Origin: Phlyctochytrium arcticum
Taxonomy: Eukaryota > Chytridiomycota > Chytridiomycetes > Chytridiales > Chytridiaceae
DNA length: 64,000 bases
Reading direction: 5' to 3'
Assembly: GCA_025602905.1 (NCBI GenBank)
Contig: JAHLKI010000006.1
Span: 806,001-870,000 of the forward strand
Of this stretch, positions 20,921 through 31,844 are shown one piece after another. The notes under the pieces were generated by a model, which saw nothing but the letters and a program-made list of their open reading frames with translations, made no database searches and was not told where the DNA came from. The translations under genes were made by a program, and so were the position numbers. The stretch's first letter is position 1, and each line of letters begins with the position of its first letter.

Positions 20921-22352
20921 CTAACTGTGTTCAATATCCTTCAGGCCAGTACCCAGCCGCTCCAGACCCAGAGTGAGTAAATCCCGGGAAACGGTAAATA
21001 CGATACGAACGTATCCCGTCTCGGGACAATTAAAGGCTTCACCGGGGGCGGCATAGACTCCACGGTCAATCAGTGCATTCCAAAGTCGTCGCCAGGGGGT
21101 TTTTAATGGGTCATTGTCGAGTATGGGCGAGGGAAGCCATTTTTGCAAGTTTACCCTATGAAAAGTGTGTCAGGATGAGTAAAGGGTGGGGAAGTTGCAG
21201 GGGCAACGAAAACGTACATGATAAAGAATCCACTGTCGGCAGGCATATACGGAATCTTCATCCGATCCAGTTCTTCAGTAGCCCAAATATACTGTTCCCG
21301 CATCCGCCGTTGATTTTCAGAGATATAACTGTCTACCCACGCTTCATCACCGAGTAAATTGGCTACAGCCCCATCCACCAAACTCGAGCAAATGGTAAAT
21401 AACGCAAACATGCGGAGAGCGCTCAAGACCTTGGCGTTACGGGAAATACAACAGCCCAATCGGATCCCGCTGCTCCCAAAATCTTTGGACATGCTCCAGA
21501 GGACATGGGTGTGAGCGGGGTCGGGCAGATCCGGGAAGGACAGGACAGATTCAAAGAGGGTTGGGTGGGTGTACGTCGACAATGCATAAATTTCGTCGAC
21601 AATGACGTGGAGATGTCGGGTTTTGGCCCATTGGAGGAGGGGGAGGATTTGGGCGCGGGATAGGGCTCGACCGACGGGGTTTTGTGGGTTGGTGAGGAGC
21701 ACGGCACGGACTATGATCCCAGCGGCCATGGACTCTTGATACGTTTTTTCCAGCTCTTTTTCCGTTACTGCGAAATAATCCTCGGCCCGAGTGTTGACTG
21801 GAATCGGTTTGGCCTGTGCATACTATATAATCCCAGAAGGTATGATCAGTTTTGACCCCAGACAAGCTGACCAGGGAAGATCTTTACCAGCGTCAAATCA
21901 AAATCAAATCCACCATAATACGGCGCAGGAATCAGAATCCCCTCTCCCGGATTCGTGACCGTCTGGACCACATTACAAATCGTCGCTCCACACCCCGCAT
22001 GCACCGTAATCTCCTCTGCCGTAACCTCCTGCACAGGTTTCCAATACCGATTAAATAACCCGGCCAGAGCCCCCCTTAATTTATCCGACCCGTGCATGGG
22101 CCCGTACATGAGCATGGACTGGTCAACGTGCCGGATGGCCGGGTCGTTGAGTTTGGCGGCTAGTGTGTCGTACATGAGATAGTTTTCGGCGGTCCCGAGA
22201 TTGACGATTCCGGACGGGTTGGTGATGGGATCGTAGGGGTTGGACAGGGCGCGGGTTAGGCCTTCGAGGAGCGGGGATTTGAGATTGAGGGCCTTGTCGG
22301 CTAGATCTGACACCTCCATCATCGGTGGTGGTTGCGTTTTTGTACTGGTCAT
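20921..22352 (-). CDS. ACC-synthase-like class I/II aminotransferase (PLP enzyme)
   Basis: Exons 22352-21888, 21822-21218 and 21155-20921 join in phase (434 aa). The N-terminus carries NPSGIVNLGTAEN, the substrate-tyrosine block of ACC synthase-like proteins, then YGPMHGSDKLRGALAGLFNR, typical of that subgroup. PLP-binding residues are visible: TNPQNPVGRALS, Asp231 in IVDEIYALS, and the Schiff-base lysine Lys268 in SMSKDFGSSGIRLG. The C-terminal NCPETGYVRIVFTV contains the conserved Arg that binds the substrate carboxylate. Fungal members usually act as amino-acid aminotransferases or lyases rather than true ethylene-precursor synthases, so substrate is unassigned. The gene diverges from the golgin gene with only ~300 bp between starts. 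Confidence 0.9.
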
Positions 22353-22649
22353 GTTGGTGATGATCTTGGGGAAAAGTTATATCCTGCTGAATCTCTTGGG
22401 CACGAATGTGACAAACTGGGTGGCTTAGTAAGGCGAGCGGTCATTGAAATTGTGTTCTTTTCGGAGTTGGATTGCGGAAACCATCTCTCACGCATCCCAC
22501 ACCCAGCCCTCAAAACTCATATATATACACCCCATCAAGCTACTCTCCAGATCCACGGCACGGGGCCCTTTGCTCGAATATCCCACTGCAAAAACAATCC
22601 ATTCTTCAAATTCCAACGATCCACGCGAACGACGACGGGAACGCAGGCC

Positions 22650-25600
22650 ATGTCGTGGTATACCAACAAGATTGCAGGGAGTATAGGGTCCCTCGCCACC
22701 CGAGTCCAGCATATCGCCGAATCGGCTCTTCAGGACGGGACGCAAGAAGATCATCCGAATGGACCACCACAATCGGTCCTGCGGCCGGTTCAGCACGTTC
22801 CGGAAGTGATGGATAGTGGGTTGGAAGGGGACTGGACGAATGGGGGATACTCTGATCAACCGCACCATTCATCATCCCGTGATGGGAATGATGCTGCTTT
22901 AATCAGGCAAACCCAGATTTTGGAGCATCGGAATCAAGAGTTATCCGAACAGGTAAGAGTTTCTCTCTACATACATGGCTCCAGTTGCTAAACGATTCTA
23001 TTAGCTATTACGAGTCCAATCCCATCTCACAGTCCAGCTAGACGAAAAAAATGAACAGATCCGGGCCCTCGAAACCCGGCTGGCCCATGTCTCCCTCGCC
23101 TCATCGACCGCCACGTCACCCATCCCCGGCCAACAGACTCACGAAGATCTAGAACAGCAGATCCAGGGCTACCGCGACAAATTGGGAAAAGCCGTTCACC
23201 ATTTGAAGCATTTGACGGTCGAGAATGCGGAATTGAGTGGGCGGGTTCAAGGCCTCGATGGGGAAAAGGAACAGATGAAGAGGGAGGTTCAGAGTTTAAG
23301 AGAGGAAATGGATGTGTTGCGACAGGGGGCGACTGATGTGGAGGAGGTAAAGACGTATACCCGGCAACTGGAATCGGAATTGGAAGCGAGAGTAGAGTCG
23401 GAAAGTGCACTCAGGCAACAATTAGAAGAGGCGATTGCAACCTCAACTAAAATCGCGACGGAGGATGATAGTTTACTCAAACTCCAATCGCAACTCGACG
23501 AATCGCAAAGTCGGGCCCAGGAATTAGAGTCTCGGATACAGGACCTTGATGGAGAAAAATCAAAAATGGAGAGGGAGGTGGCAAGCCTGCGAGAGGAAAT
23601 GGATGCGTTGCGAGGTGCGGGAGATACTGTGACAACAGTGCAGAATGAATTGGATCAGTTGAAAATGTATACTCGGCAATTGGAGGCGGAATTGGAAGCA
23701 AAGTTGGAAGTGGAAAGTGCACTCAGGCAAGAATTGGAGGGGGCGGCTGCCAAAATCTCGACGGGAGGTGAGGGTGCACTCAAACTTCAGGAATCGCAGA
23801 CACGGGTCCAGGAATTTGAGTCCCGGACAAAAGATCTCGAGACCCAGCACCAAGCCACCTCCGAACAACTCAATACCCTCCTGAGCACCCACGGTCAATT
23901 GGTTAAAGAGCACGAAACCCTTCAAGCCCAACACCAACAACTTGACACCGTCAAAGCTGAACTGACCGAGCGTATCATGGCTCTCGAGACCGAAACCCAA
24001 TCTCTCCGTAGCGACATGGAACAATCCTTGACCGAACACCTGGAAGCCCAAAACACGCATCAGCAAGAACTGGAACAGGCCCTGGCCGAGATTGAAGAAG
24101 CGAAAGCCGAGACGCAGGAATGGCAGACCCGGAACCGGGACTTGACTGATGCGTTGGCTGAAGCTCGGACCGAACTTGAGCATCGGGTGGTGGTCAATCA
24201 TACGTCGTCGTCGTCGAGTACTGCTGGATCGGGCGTCGAAGGGTGGGATGTCCCGTCGTTTGATGTCCACGCCGCCGAAAATGAGGATTTGCGAACTCAA
24301 ATTGAGGAATTGAAGCTGGCGTTGCAAGGATCTCGGAAACGGGAACTAGAGTTATCTGAGCGTGGTCATCATACCCCTTTGGTGGACGATTCTGAGGTTG
24401 CCCAATTACGAGACCGAATTACCGAATTGGGTCGTTCCAATACAGACCTTCAAGCCCAATTAGCCGACCAGTCCAGCAGCAATGACTCAAATCTGGACGG
24501 ATGGGACGTCCCCGGTTTCGAAATCACCCCCTCGGCCACCCTAACCGCCCGCATCGCCGAACTCGAATCGGCCCTAGCCGCCTTACACCAGCGAATAGCC
24601 GAATCCGAGCGGGCGAAAGAGATTGCCCAGGCCCGCTGTGAGGTTTTGGAGCAGGAGGCGCATGAGACGGATGAAGCTGCTGCCGTGGAAGTGGAGCGGA
24701 TCCAGGAATTACATGATGGGATTGTGATGCAGTTGATGCTGCAGAAACGGGAGGTGGAAGCTTTGAAAATGAAGTTGGAGGGAGGTGGTGGTGGGCCGGG
24801 TGGGCCGGAACTGGATAACCTAAAGGCCGCTTTAGAGAAACAGATGACACTTCGAGAGACGGCTGAACAAGAGTTGGCGGAATTGAATGCCCGGTATCAA
24901 TCCCTTCAGCAAGAATTCACCCATCTCGAAAGCAAACTTGGCGCTCAACCACCTACATCACCGGAAGAGATCCAATCCCTCACAGCACAAATCTCCCACC
25001 TCTCACTCCGCGAACAGGATCTAATGTCCCAACTCGAAACCACCAAATCAGGGCTGGAAGCCGAACGGGACGATTACCGGGCCGCACTAGACCAAACCCG
25101 GAACGACCTCGAAACCCTCGAGCAAGTCCTCCAATCCCAGCGTGTCCACCAGGACTCGTCCCTGATCGATGCGGTTGCAGCGTATGTGAGGCAGAGCTTT
25201 GACCGGGCTGAAGCGGGTCAGGATGTAGTTCTGGATGATCGTATTCCTGGACCGGTTGTAGAGGCTGTGGGCCGGGTAATTGAGTTTGTTGACAAATTGA
25301 GAGCCGAGCAGTCTGCCACCCAGACCGTTGACGTTGAAAAACCCGAACAGTCTACTCAAGCCGTTGATGCAATTGCAGCCTATCTGCGACAATGTGTTGA
25401 ACGGGCTGAGGAGGGTCAGGACCCCATTGCGGACGACACTATTCCTGAAACGGTTGTAGAGGCTGTGAGCCAGTTAATGGAGTTTGTGGGAGAATTACGC
25501 GTCATGAGTGCCGACAGTTTGAATAGGGAAAAGGCGTTGAGTGAGCAGGTGGCCAAGAAACAGAGTGCTTGGGAGACTGAGCTTGATAAAATCATGAGTG

Positions 25601-27335
25601 GTACGTTGTGTTATTCTAACCTGTTTTCGTTTTAAACTGAAACTTTTGAAATGTTAGATCACAAAACACGAGTGGAAGCACTCGAGACTGAAATTGCCGT
25701 GCTGAGGGCCAACGTGACGCAATCGTCCAGTGATGATTCGGAGACGATGAAGGCGTTAGTGGCGGCGCAGGAACAGGTCCGGCGGTTGGCGGGCGAGAAG
25801 ACGCTGCTGATGGAGAAATTGACGCAAATGAAGAATGCGATTGCGCCCAAATTGCAGAATGAGATTGTAAGTTTTCTTTTTTTTTTGCGGGGGTGTATGG
25901 TTGGAGGTTGGTTGACTGATTTGTGGGTGTTTTTAGGAAACGTCGAATCAGTTACGGGAGGAAGTGCATGCTCGGGATGAAGAAATTGCCGAGTTGAGGC
26001 AGCAGATTACGCAATTGGCCACCGCGCACGACACACTGCGAGCCAAAGCGGGCACATCAGCGACCGATGCTGCGCGTTTGCACGTCGAGTTGGAAACGGC
26101 ACGGGAACGGGCCGACCGGCTCGAACGCGAAGTGGACCGGTTACGCACCCACTTGATGGAGACGGAGGATGCGCAAGTCCAGGATGCACTGGCGATTGAA
26201 GCTCAAGCCCGGGATTTAACCAAACAGGTTGAACGGGCCGAGCGGGAGCGGGACGACTGGGAGGCGATTGCGGGGCAGGAACGGGAAGCTGCTCGGGCTG
26301 CCTTGGAACGGGTGGATGATTTACATGATGTGGTCGAGTCTCTCCGGGGGGATATGGAGCGACTACGACTGGAGCGGGAGCGGGACGGGATGGCAGCGGC
26401 GAATTTGCAGCGGGTTCTGGCCGAGTTTCAGGATGGCAAGGACGCCGAGATTGCCGAGGCGGTGGAAGATGTGTCTAAAAAGTGTGCCGAGGCTGAGCGG
26501 GGGTTGGCCGAGTGGCAGCGGCGGGCACATGAGGCTGAGCAAAAATTGGAGGGAGTCGAGCGGGATACACCGAGTGCGAAACGGCTCCAGGCCGACTTGC
26601 AGGAACGCAATGTGGTTATCGGCAAACTCCGACATGATGGTAAATATTTGTTTCTCGTATTCGATACTGTTTTACCCCATTCCTAATCAATATGTAGTGG
26701 TTCAACTGCAAACACACCTAGCCGAAGCCATGCGCCGGATGCGCGACGCCGCCGCCAGCGACGAAAACGTCGATCGGCGACTCATTACCAACCTCCTCGT
26801 CTCATTCCTCTCTGCCCCCCGGGCCGACGCCAAACGCTACGAAATCCTGAGCGTCATTGGCAGCGTGCTCAAGTTTGAAGAGGACGAACGGGTTAAAGTC
26901 GGGTTAGCCAAAGGGCCTGGTGTCGGGGGATCTTTGACAGGTGGTGGGGGCGGCGCCTTTAGCAGTGTGGGTCGAGCGGCGGGAAGCCTTTTGGGTCATA
27001 CCCCAAATAGCAGTAGTCATGATGCATCCGTTGGCGAGGTAAGCCCCCTATCATTTCACTACATGAGAAAAACAAACCCCCCCTAAACACTTCATTCATC
27101 CCTCCCAAACCAGTCATTTACCGATATGTGGATTTCCTTCCTCCTCAAAGAATCCAACCCCGCCAAACGACGCAACTCGCAGTCGTCACCCACAACCAAC
27201 CAACAACCTCATACCCCATCATCACCTCACCCCAATTCCGCATCACCCGCTTCTCCCTCTGCATATACGTCGTCGTCACCTCAGGAACCGACCAACCCTG
27301 GCTCGTTCCCGTCGTTTGCGGCCAAGAAGGATTGA
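22650..27335 (+). CDS. Golgin-type coiled-coil protein with GRAB/GRIP-like C-terminus (GMAP-210/Rud3-like)
   Basis: Exons 22650-22952, 23005-25600, 25658-25866, 25937-26639, 26698-27038 and 27114-27335 join in phase (1457 aa). The N-terminus MSWYTNKIAGSIGSLATRVQ is a weakly charged amphipathic Ser/Gly-rich helix like the ALPS lipid-packing sensor of GMAP-210. Nearly everything after residue ~90 is Glu/Gln/Leu-rich coiled coil. Near the C-terminus NVDRRLITNLLVSFL, then RADAKRYEILSVIGSVL and DEERVKVGL-like residues match the GRIP-related Arf-binding (GRAB) domain, followed by a FTDMWISFLLKE block and a Ser/Pro tail. The protein should tether vesicles at the cis-Golgi through Arf1. Internal duplications are visible and reported separately. 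The GRAB rather than GRIP subtype is an inference. Confidence 0.85.
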
Positions 27336-27644
27336 GAATCTTTTTTCCCAACTATGTATTTTGCGTTCTTTTGACCTTCTCATTTTTTTTTTCTACTACA
27401 TTTATTTCTTTGTTTGTATGGCATTCGTTTGTTTCCTTGTGTTCCTTTGGTAAACTTCTCGCTTGAATGATCTTCAACACCACTTTTGGTAAGAGTTCCG
27501 CCGGATTTGTTTGAGAGATGGAGCCGAGGGCTGCGAGCTGGAATTGTGGCCAGTATCGGGGTACGGCCATTTTCCCGATGTATGCAGCTTAAAATTTTCT
27601 TTTTTTCTTGCGATGTAACAAGACATTGGCATTGAGGTAACAAC

Positions 27645-27897
27645 TACCCCACAGTCATTCAAAAAACAATTATGAAACGTACTGTACCAGACTCGAACCA
27701 GGGATCTGTTTCTGGCCGCTTTAGATGTCCGTAGCCTCCTATATGCATGTCCCTAGCCATCAAAATCCCACGGTGTCTATCCTAGTCCACTGGTAACCCA
27801 CAGTCATCTAAAAATGATCAAGGAAAGGAACTGCGAATCCGTTTCTGGTGGTATCAGATATCCGTAGCGGATGTGCATGTCCCTGGCCGCCGAAATG
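27645..27897. repeat. Two diverged direct repeats of unknown origin
   Basis: The segments 27645-27768 and 27790-27897 share the ordered blocks CACAGTCAT, GTTTCTGG, GAT-TCCGTAGC, ATGCATGTCCCT-GCC and AAAT. The first also holds GACTCGAACCAGGG, which on the minus strand resembles a tRNA B box, but the T-stem does not pair. They may be remnants of a tRNA-derived SINE or just an old tandem duplication. Confidence 0.45.
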
Positions 27898-28076
27898 CAA
27901 GTCAAGGATCGATGGTTGTTCTCAAGAACTTTGACCCAGATAAAAAAAAATGAAGTTGCTGGGCGATGAAACGGGTACGAACCAAAAAGAGCAAAAAAAA
28001 AAGCTGCTCTCGTCCAGGTTCGAACTGGAGACCTTCTGCGTGTTAGATATATTGATACTTGAACAAAGATGCACTA

Positions 28077-28116
28077 CTCCTCTGGCGGGAACGTTCTGTC
28101 CGTTCCACAAGAGGTG
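28077..28116 (+). repeat. Left terminal inverted repeat
   Basis: Starts CTCCTCTGGCGGGAACG directly after the TA at 28075-28076 and pairs with the right end. Differences from the right end are one inserted base in the CTCTG-GCGGG region and an A/C change. Confidence 0.9.
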
Positions 28117-28407
28117 TATTTTTTGGTTGATTTCAACCATCAAGCCAAAGTTCCATCCACATGGTTGCCTCCGGTTTCATAATTGCCTCTTAAGGTATAA
28201 TGTAGTTCATTTATCGCGTCAGGCCGTCTATAGGCCGTATAACGCGCGTGCACTTTTTACTTGTTGCCATCTTGAATTGTCCAGTACTTTTTGACGCGCA
28301 TTTGCTGCCAACATCACTACAAAAACATACTTTCAGAGCGCGATCCTCACCTGCACCATGAGTGATTTGGGTGATTTGTTCAGGACCCCATTAGTCTTGC
28401 AGATTCG

Positions 28408-29526
28408 ATGACTGCAGAACCATTCGATGACACGGATGACGTTGTGGAGTTCAATAGAAAGCGGAAAGTGCCGAAGGAAGAAGAGCCGGACTCTGAGAAC
28501 TACCGGGACACCCGCAACCAAATGGTCGGAATGTGGCTCGCTGAAGCAAGCAGCGAGCGCATTGCTGAACAATTTGGTTGCAGTGTGCGGACGGTCGCCC
28601 GCATTCTCAAGCAATACAAGGAAACGGGCTCGGTGATCAAAAAACCCAAATCCGGACGCCCGAAAGAATGGACGGATGACGATGTTGCTCTAATCTACCA
28701 TGTCATGGTCACGAACAACAGATCACCTCTGAAAGAAATCCTGCTCATCTTGGAGATGATGGGCAGGAAATTTAGCATGGACATGCTTCGAAACCTCATC
28801 ACAATGACCGGTTTGAAGAAGTACGTTGCAGCTAGGAAACCGTTGTTGTCTGAAAAGTCCATTGCCTACAGACATCAATGGACCCAGGACAAGCGTCATT
28901 GGGCCAAAGAAGACTGGCAGCATGTGATTTTTTCGGACGAGTCCTTCTTTACGTTGTTCGGCACTGCAACAAAGAAAATTTGGCGTGAGCCGGGGGATAC
29001 CCACAAATACGCCATCCAAAATTGCATCCCACGAGTGCAAAAGAACGGTGGAGGGGTCATGGTTTGGAGCTTTATTTGGCATGGGGGAGTTGGGCCACTT
29101 GTGATTTGTGATGGAGCAAGAATCAACTCCGTCTATTACTGCGACAACATCCTCTCTGTTTATCAGACCTGGTTGAAAGACTTTTCCCCATTCGACCGCA
29201 GTTGCTTCCTTTTGCAGGAAGATAACGCTTCTTGCCATGTCAGCAAGGCGACTACTGCATGGAAGAATGATCAGCAAATGCGGCTGCTGCAGCCCAAATG
29301 GCCTGCAACTTCTCCAGATCTTAACCCAATAGAACACTGCTGGAACACTCTGGAGAAAGCAGTTAGGGAGAGACGTCCCCTTCCTTCGGGGAAGGCCGGC
29401 CTCATCAAAGCCCTGCAAGAAGAATGGGCGAAACTATCAGTAGATTACATAGATTATCTCTACGATAGGCAGACTAGAGCTATAAATTCTGTGTGGGAGG
29501 CCGAGGGCAAGACCACAAGATTTTAA
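28408..29526 (+). CDS. Tc1/mariner-type DDE transposase, 372 aa
   Basis: The N-terminus has a helix-turn-helix (residues ~48-72: ERIAEQFGCSVRTVARIL), then KKPKSGRPKEWT, the GRPR-like linker that reads as GRPK here, and a second HTH region. The DDE catalytic triad is Asp177 (IFSDESFF), Asp272 (LQEDNASCH) and Glu309 (SPDLNPIEHCW). The spacing between the second Asp and the Glu is 36 residues, compared with 34 in classical Tc1 and mariner, so it belongs to one of the DD36E-like side branches. Residues between (VMVWSFIWHGGVGPL) match the family block. Cut-and-paste transposition at TA sites follows from the family. The frame is complete and no intron is needed. Confidence 0.93.
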   Translation: MTAEPFDDTDDVVEFNRKRKVPKEEEPDSENYRDTRNQMVGMWLAEASSERIAEQFGCSVRTVARILKQYKETGSVIKKPKSGRPKEWTDDDVALIYHVMVTNNRSPLKEILLILEMMGRKFSMDMLRNLITMTGLKKYVAARKPLLSEKSIAYRHQWTQDKRHWAKEDWQHVIFSDESFFTLFGTATKKIWREPGDTHKYAIQNCIPRVQKNGGGVMVWSFIWHGGVGPLVICDGARINSVYYCDNILSVYQTWLKDFSPFDRSCFLLQEDNASCHVSKATTAWKNDQQMRLLQPKWPATSPDLNPIEHCWNTLEKAVRERRPLPSGKAGLIKALQEEWAKLSVDYIDYLYDRQTRAINSVWEAEGKTTRF

Positions 29527-29565
29527 TTCGAACCACATTTGACATTTGGATTGTTTCTACAGGTA

Positions 29566-29604
29566 CATCTTGTGGAACGGACAGAACTTTCCCGCACAGA
29601 GGAG
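29566..29604 (-). repeat. Right terminal inverted repeat
   Basis: Reverse complement starts CTCCTCTGTGCGGGAAAG and is followed on the plus strand by the TA target duplication at 29605-29606. Confidence 0.9.
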
Positions 29605-30250
29605 TACGCGGCTTAAACTAATAAATCTAATAGAAATAAGAGAAAAGCACTTCCCAGAAGCGCTCCCTCGTGGGAGAATTTGTGGGTGGTTTGGCAAGGT
29701 TGGGGGCCGAGTATGGGGTGTACCTCGACCGCGCTCAGGAATCGACCCATTTCCGGAACATCACTTGTGGCTTTGCCGTGATGGATGGAGGGTAATAATA
29801 TACTGAGGGAGGTGGGCGGAATCGCGAAGCGACGCGTGGCGTGGAAAGTATGTACAGTGGGGGTGGGAGGAAGGGCCTCATTGGGTCAGACGGACGGGTT
29901 CCGTCGGGCCGAGGTGGTGGAGTGCAGAGGGCGGTCCAAGCAATGGTGCCATGCATCGTCGAGAAGGGCCGCGAGGGCACGCCAGATGGGGGCCAGGCGT
30001 TCCGCAGCGGAGCTTTTGGCGCGTCTCGGGTGCTGACTCGCGGGGCGGAGAAGGAGGTCGATACAGCAGGAGAGAGCATTAAGGTCGGGGGGAAGAGTGA
30101 GGGCGTGGCCAAATAGGAGGTGGTCAAGCTTTTCGTGGGCCTGGATGCAGACGGCTACATGGTCGTAGGTGGTACGGCTAGCTAATGAATCTACACTATC
30201 TATCGAGGCAAGGGTTAAGCAGATGTGATAACCAACTACACCACGAGAGC

Positions 30251-30735
30251 CGCGATGAAAATTGGAATCTGAACAAGGTATATAATGCTGGTATAACCAT
30301 CGATCCCATGCACTGCTCACTGTTCTACGTACCTTCCACCTGTGATACTTTGGAAAGGATGCTAGCGCTTAATTTGAAAAAGAAAAATTGCCGATTGGTT
30401 CAGTTGTAGCCGTCAATCCTATCGAACCCTCGGAAAATGCCTGTAAGGATAAATGATCGTCAGCTTTAGTCAACCCTGAAAAACTGCTCCAGAGAATGAA
30501 TGGCTCAAAAGCATGAATTGAAAAATGAAAAGGCGGCATTATTGTCCAGGGGAGACAAAACTTTATGTTCATGCAACTATTGATGCTCAAAAATATTTTT
30601 TCTATTCATGATTTCCTTTCAGTATAATTTATCATTGTAACACTCAACAACTCAAAGGAGAAAAAGAACATGCTCTTATGAGAAGGGATATAACTGGTGG
30701 TATAAAAGAAGGAGGGCTGGGGTTGTGCTAAACAT
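30251..30735. other. Intergenic region, 3' flank of the first 7-TM gene
   Basis: No gene. From about 30440 it belongs to the segment duplicated near 35065. Confidence 0.45.
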
Positions 30736-31737
30736 CTAGACTTTGCTAGCGGTATCATCTCCCATAATACTTGTAGTAGCAACTGTGGTTCGCTGGTTCT
30801 GAGTGGTTGTCCCCGATCGCAGGGGCTTCTTGCTGTTAGCACTGGTAGTAGTCTTCTTCTCGCCGGATACAAAGAGTTTGCCATGGTTCCACTCAAAAAA
30901 TAAAATGCAGATGTCGATCATGAGGAAACCAGCAGTTCGCATGGTTGTAGGTTGGCCGAGCAAGTTGGAGCCGAGAACCGTAGCAATGTTCAAGCCATTC
31001 ATGAACAGCATGGCCGCCAATTGCAAGGCAATGAAGACGAGAAACATGTTGCGGTTCAGAATAATGTTCTTGAATGGGTTGCCCTGCTCAGCTCGTAAAA
31101 TGAGGTACACAAGGACACTACTACTGACGAAGGCGACAAGAGCAAGAGCCAGTTGTTCCCAGTTGAAGAAATCCAATCCCTTTCGACTGTAGGAGAATCC
31201 AGCTTGTTTGAACCACAGCTCGGCAGGAATGGCGTAGGTCACGACAAAGGCCACGGTCACGAAAGCGAAAATGCCATCCACGATGACGAGAACTCTTTCT
31301 GTTCGCATCTTGTTCCGGAAGTAGGTCAAGATGATCTGAGTTGACTTGTAGATGATCATAAGGTATTGGGCGTATCCACTGAAGAAACTGAAGAGGAATT
31401 GTGTTGTGGGTGTTGAAGGATCCCTGTCGAGTAGGAGTTTAAGGAAAACACCTTTGATGCGTAAGACGTAGAGTGAGAGCATAAAAAGTTGCAAAATTGT
31501 CGACCATTTTTTCTCACGGCCGAAATAAATTCCGCGGCCAACGTAGAAACGGGACAAAATGAGCCAGCAGTTTAAGGGATTGATAATGAGGAAGAAGGCC
31601 TCAAGAATCTGGCCTCGAGGATTGTTGCAGCTGGACGACGGGGGACCTCCAGATGAGCCGCCCCCGAAGCTGCTCCCACCACCGGTAGAATTGCCGGTTG
31701 AGTTACTACCACCAAAGCTGCCACCACCGAAAGACAT
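30736..31737 (-). CDS. Glycine-rich N-terminus 7-TM membrane protein, paralogue 1
   Basis: Single exon, 333 aa. The first ~40 residues are a Gly/Ser/Asn repeat (MSFGGGSFGG..., GGGSSFGGGSSGG). Seven hydrophobic segments follow: ILEAFFLIINPLNCWLIL, the WSTILQLFMLSLYVL region, FSFFSGYAQYLMIIYKS, VIVDGIFAFVTVAFVVTYA, ALALVAFVSSSVLVYLIL, FLVFIALQLAAMLFMNG and GFLMIDICILFFEW. The tail is Ser/Thr/Lys-rich. The layout is receptor-like, but I recognise no known GPCR motif, so ligand and role are unknown. A clear TATA box lies ~100 bp upstream. The second copy (35373-36380) is highly similar throughout, including the Gly-rich leader. Confidence 0.8.
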   Translation of the reverse strand: MSFGGGSFGGSNSTGNSTGGGSSFGGGSSGGPPSSSCNNPRGQILEAFFLIINPLNCWLILSRFYVGRGIYFGREKKWSTILQLFMLSLYVLRIKGVFLKLLLDRDPSTPTTQFLFSFFSGYAQYLMIIYKSTQIILTYFRNKMRTERVLVIVDGIFAFVTVAFVVTYAIPAELWFKQAGFSYSRKGLDFFNWEQLALALVAFVSSSVLVYLILRAEQGNPFKNIILNRNMFLVFIALQLAAMLFMNGLNIATVLGSNLLGQPTTMRTAGFLMIDICILFFEWNHGKLFVSGEKKTTTSANSKKPLRSGTTTQNQRTTVATTSIMGDDTASKV

Positions 31738-31836
31738 GTTGCTAGTGGAATATGGCGTATAAAGTAAAAATGTGTGGTAGGAAAAATCTTTGTCGCTAGC
31801 TCACAAGAAGAAGTTCCTTGCAAAACCGTGGCTTCT

Positions 31837-31844
31837 CTTTTATA
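31837..31844 (-). promoter_or_regulatory. TATA box of 7-TM paralogue 1
   Basis: Minus-strand TATAAAAG 100 bp upstream of the ATG. The corresponding site in paralogue 2 reads AATAAAAG. Confidence 0.65.

Larger units (their letters stand above)
28077..29604 (+). mobile_element. Intact Tc1/mariner-superfamily transposon, 1528 bp
   Basis: Terminal inverted repeats of ~40 bp begin CTCCTCTG on both ends (left 28077-28116, right 29566-29604 in reverse complement) and share the core GTTCTGTCCGTTCCACAAGA with a few mismatches. TA dinucleotides at 28075-28076 and 29605-29606 are the expected target duplication. One intact transposase frame lies inside. With clean ends, matching TIRs and an uninterrupted frame, it may still be mobile or only recently silenced. 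Confidence 0.93.
28046..30213. mobile_element. Nested insertion inside tRNA-Val: unidentified ~0.6 kb element carrying a Tc1-type transposon
   Basis: Everything between the tRNA halves. The Tc1/mariner-type element occupies 28077-29604. Subtracting it and one TA leaves about 640 bp (28046-28076 plus 29607-30213) as an earlier insertion with GTTA target duplication. Its ends (GATATATTG... and ...GAGGCAAGG) show no inverted repeats and no TG/CA LTR ends. On the minus strand a frame ending at 29886 reads TYDHVAVCIQAHEKLDHLL and could be a truncated element-coded protein. Integration exactly in a tRNA gene suggests a tRNA-targeting retroelement remnant, but the class is unknown. Confidence 0.65.
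28005..30250 (-). pseudogene. tRNA-Val(AAC) gene split by an insertion in the anticodon loop
   Basis: The 3' half of the tRNA lies at 28005-28045 and the 5' half at 30214-30250. Both are identical to the matching parts of the intact tRNA-Val at 20543-20616, and an A run (the T-run terminator on the minus strand) flanks the 3' side as in the intact gene. The halves overlap by four bases, GTTA (28042-28045 and 30214-30217): 41 + 37 - 4 = 74 nt, the exact gene length. So one insertion with a 4-bp target duplication broke the gene within its anticodon loop. The gene cannot make a functional tRNA now. Confidence 0.92.

Noticed and set aside
22472..22875. Overlapping frames across the golgin start
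   Set aside because: Shadows of the first golgin exon; they lack splice continuity and recognisable content.
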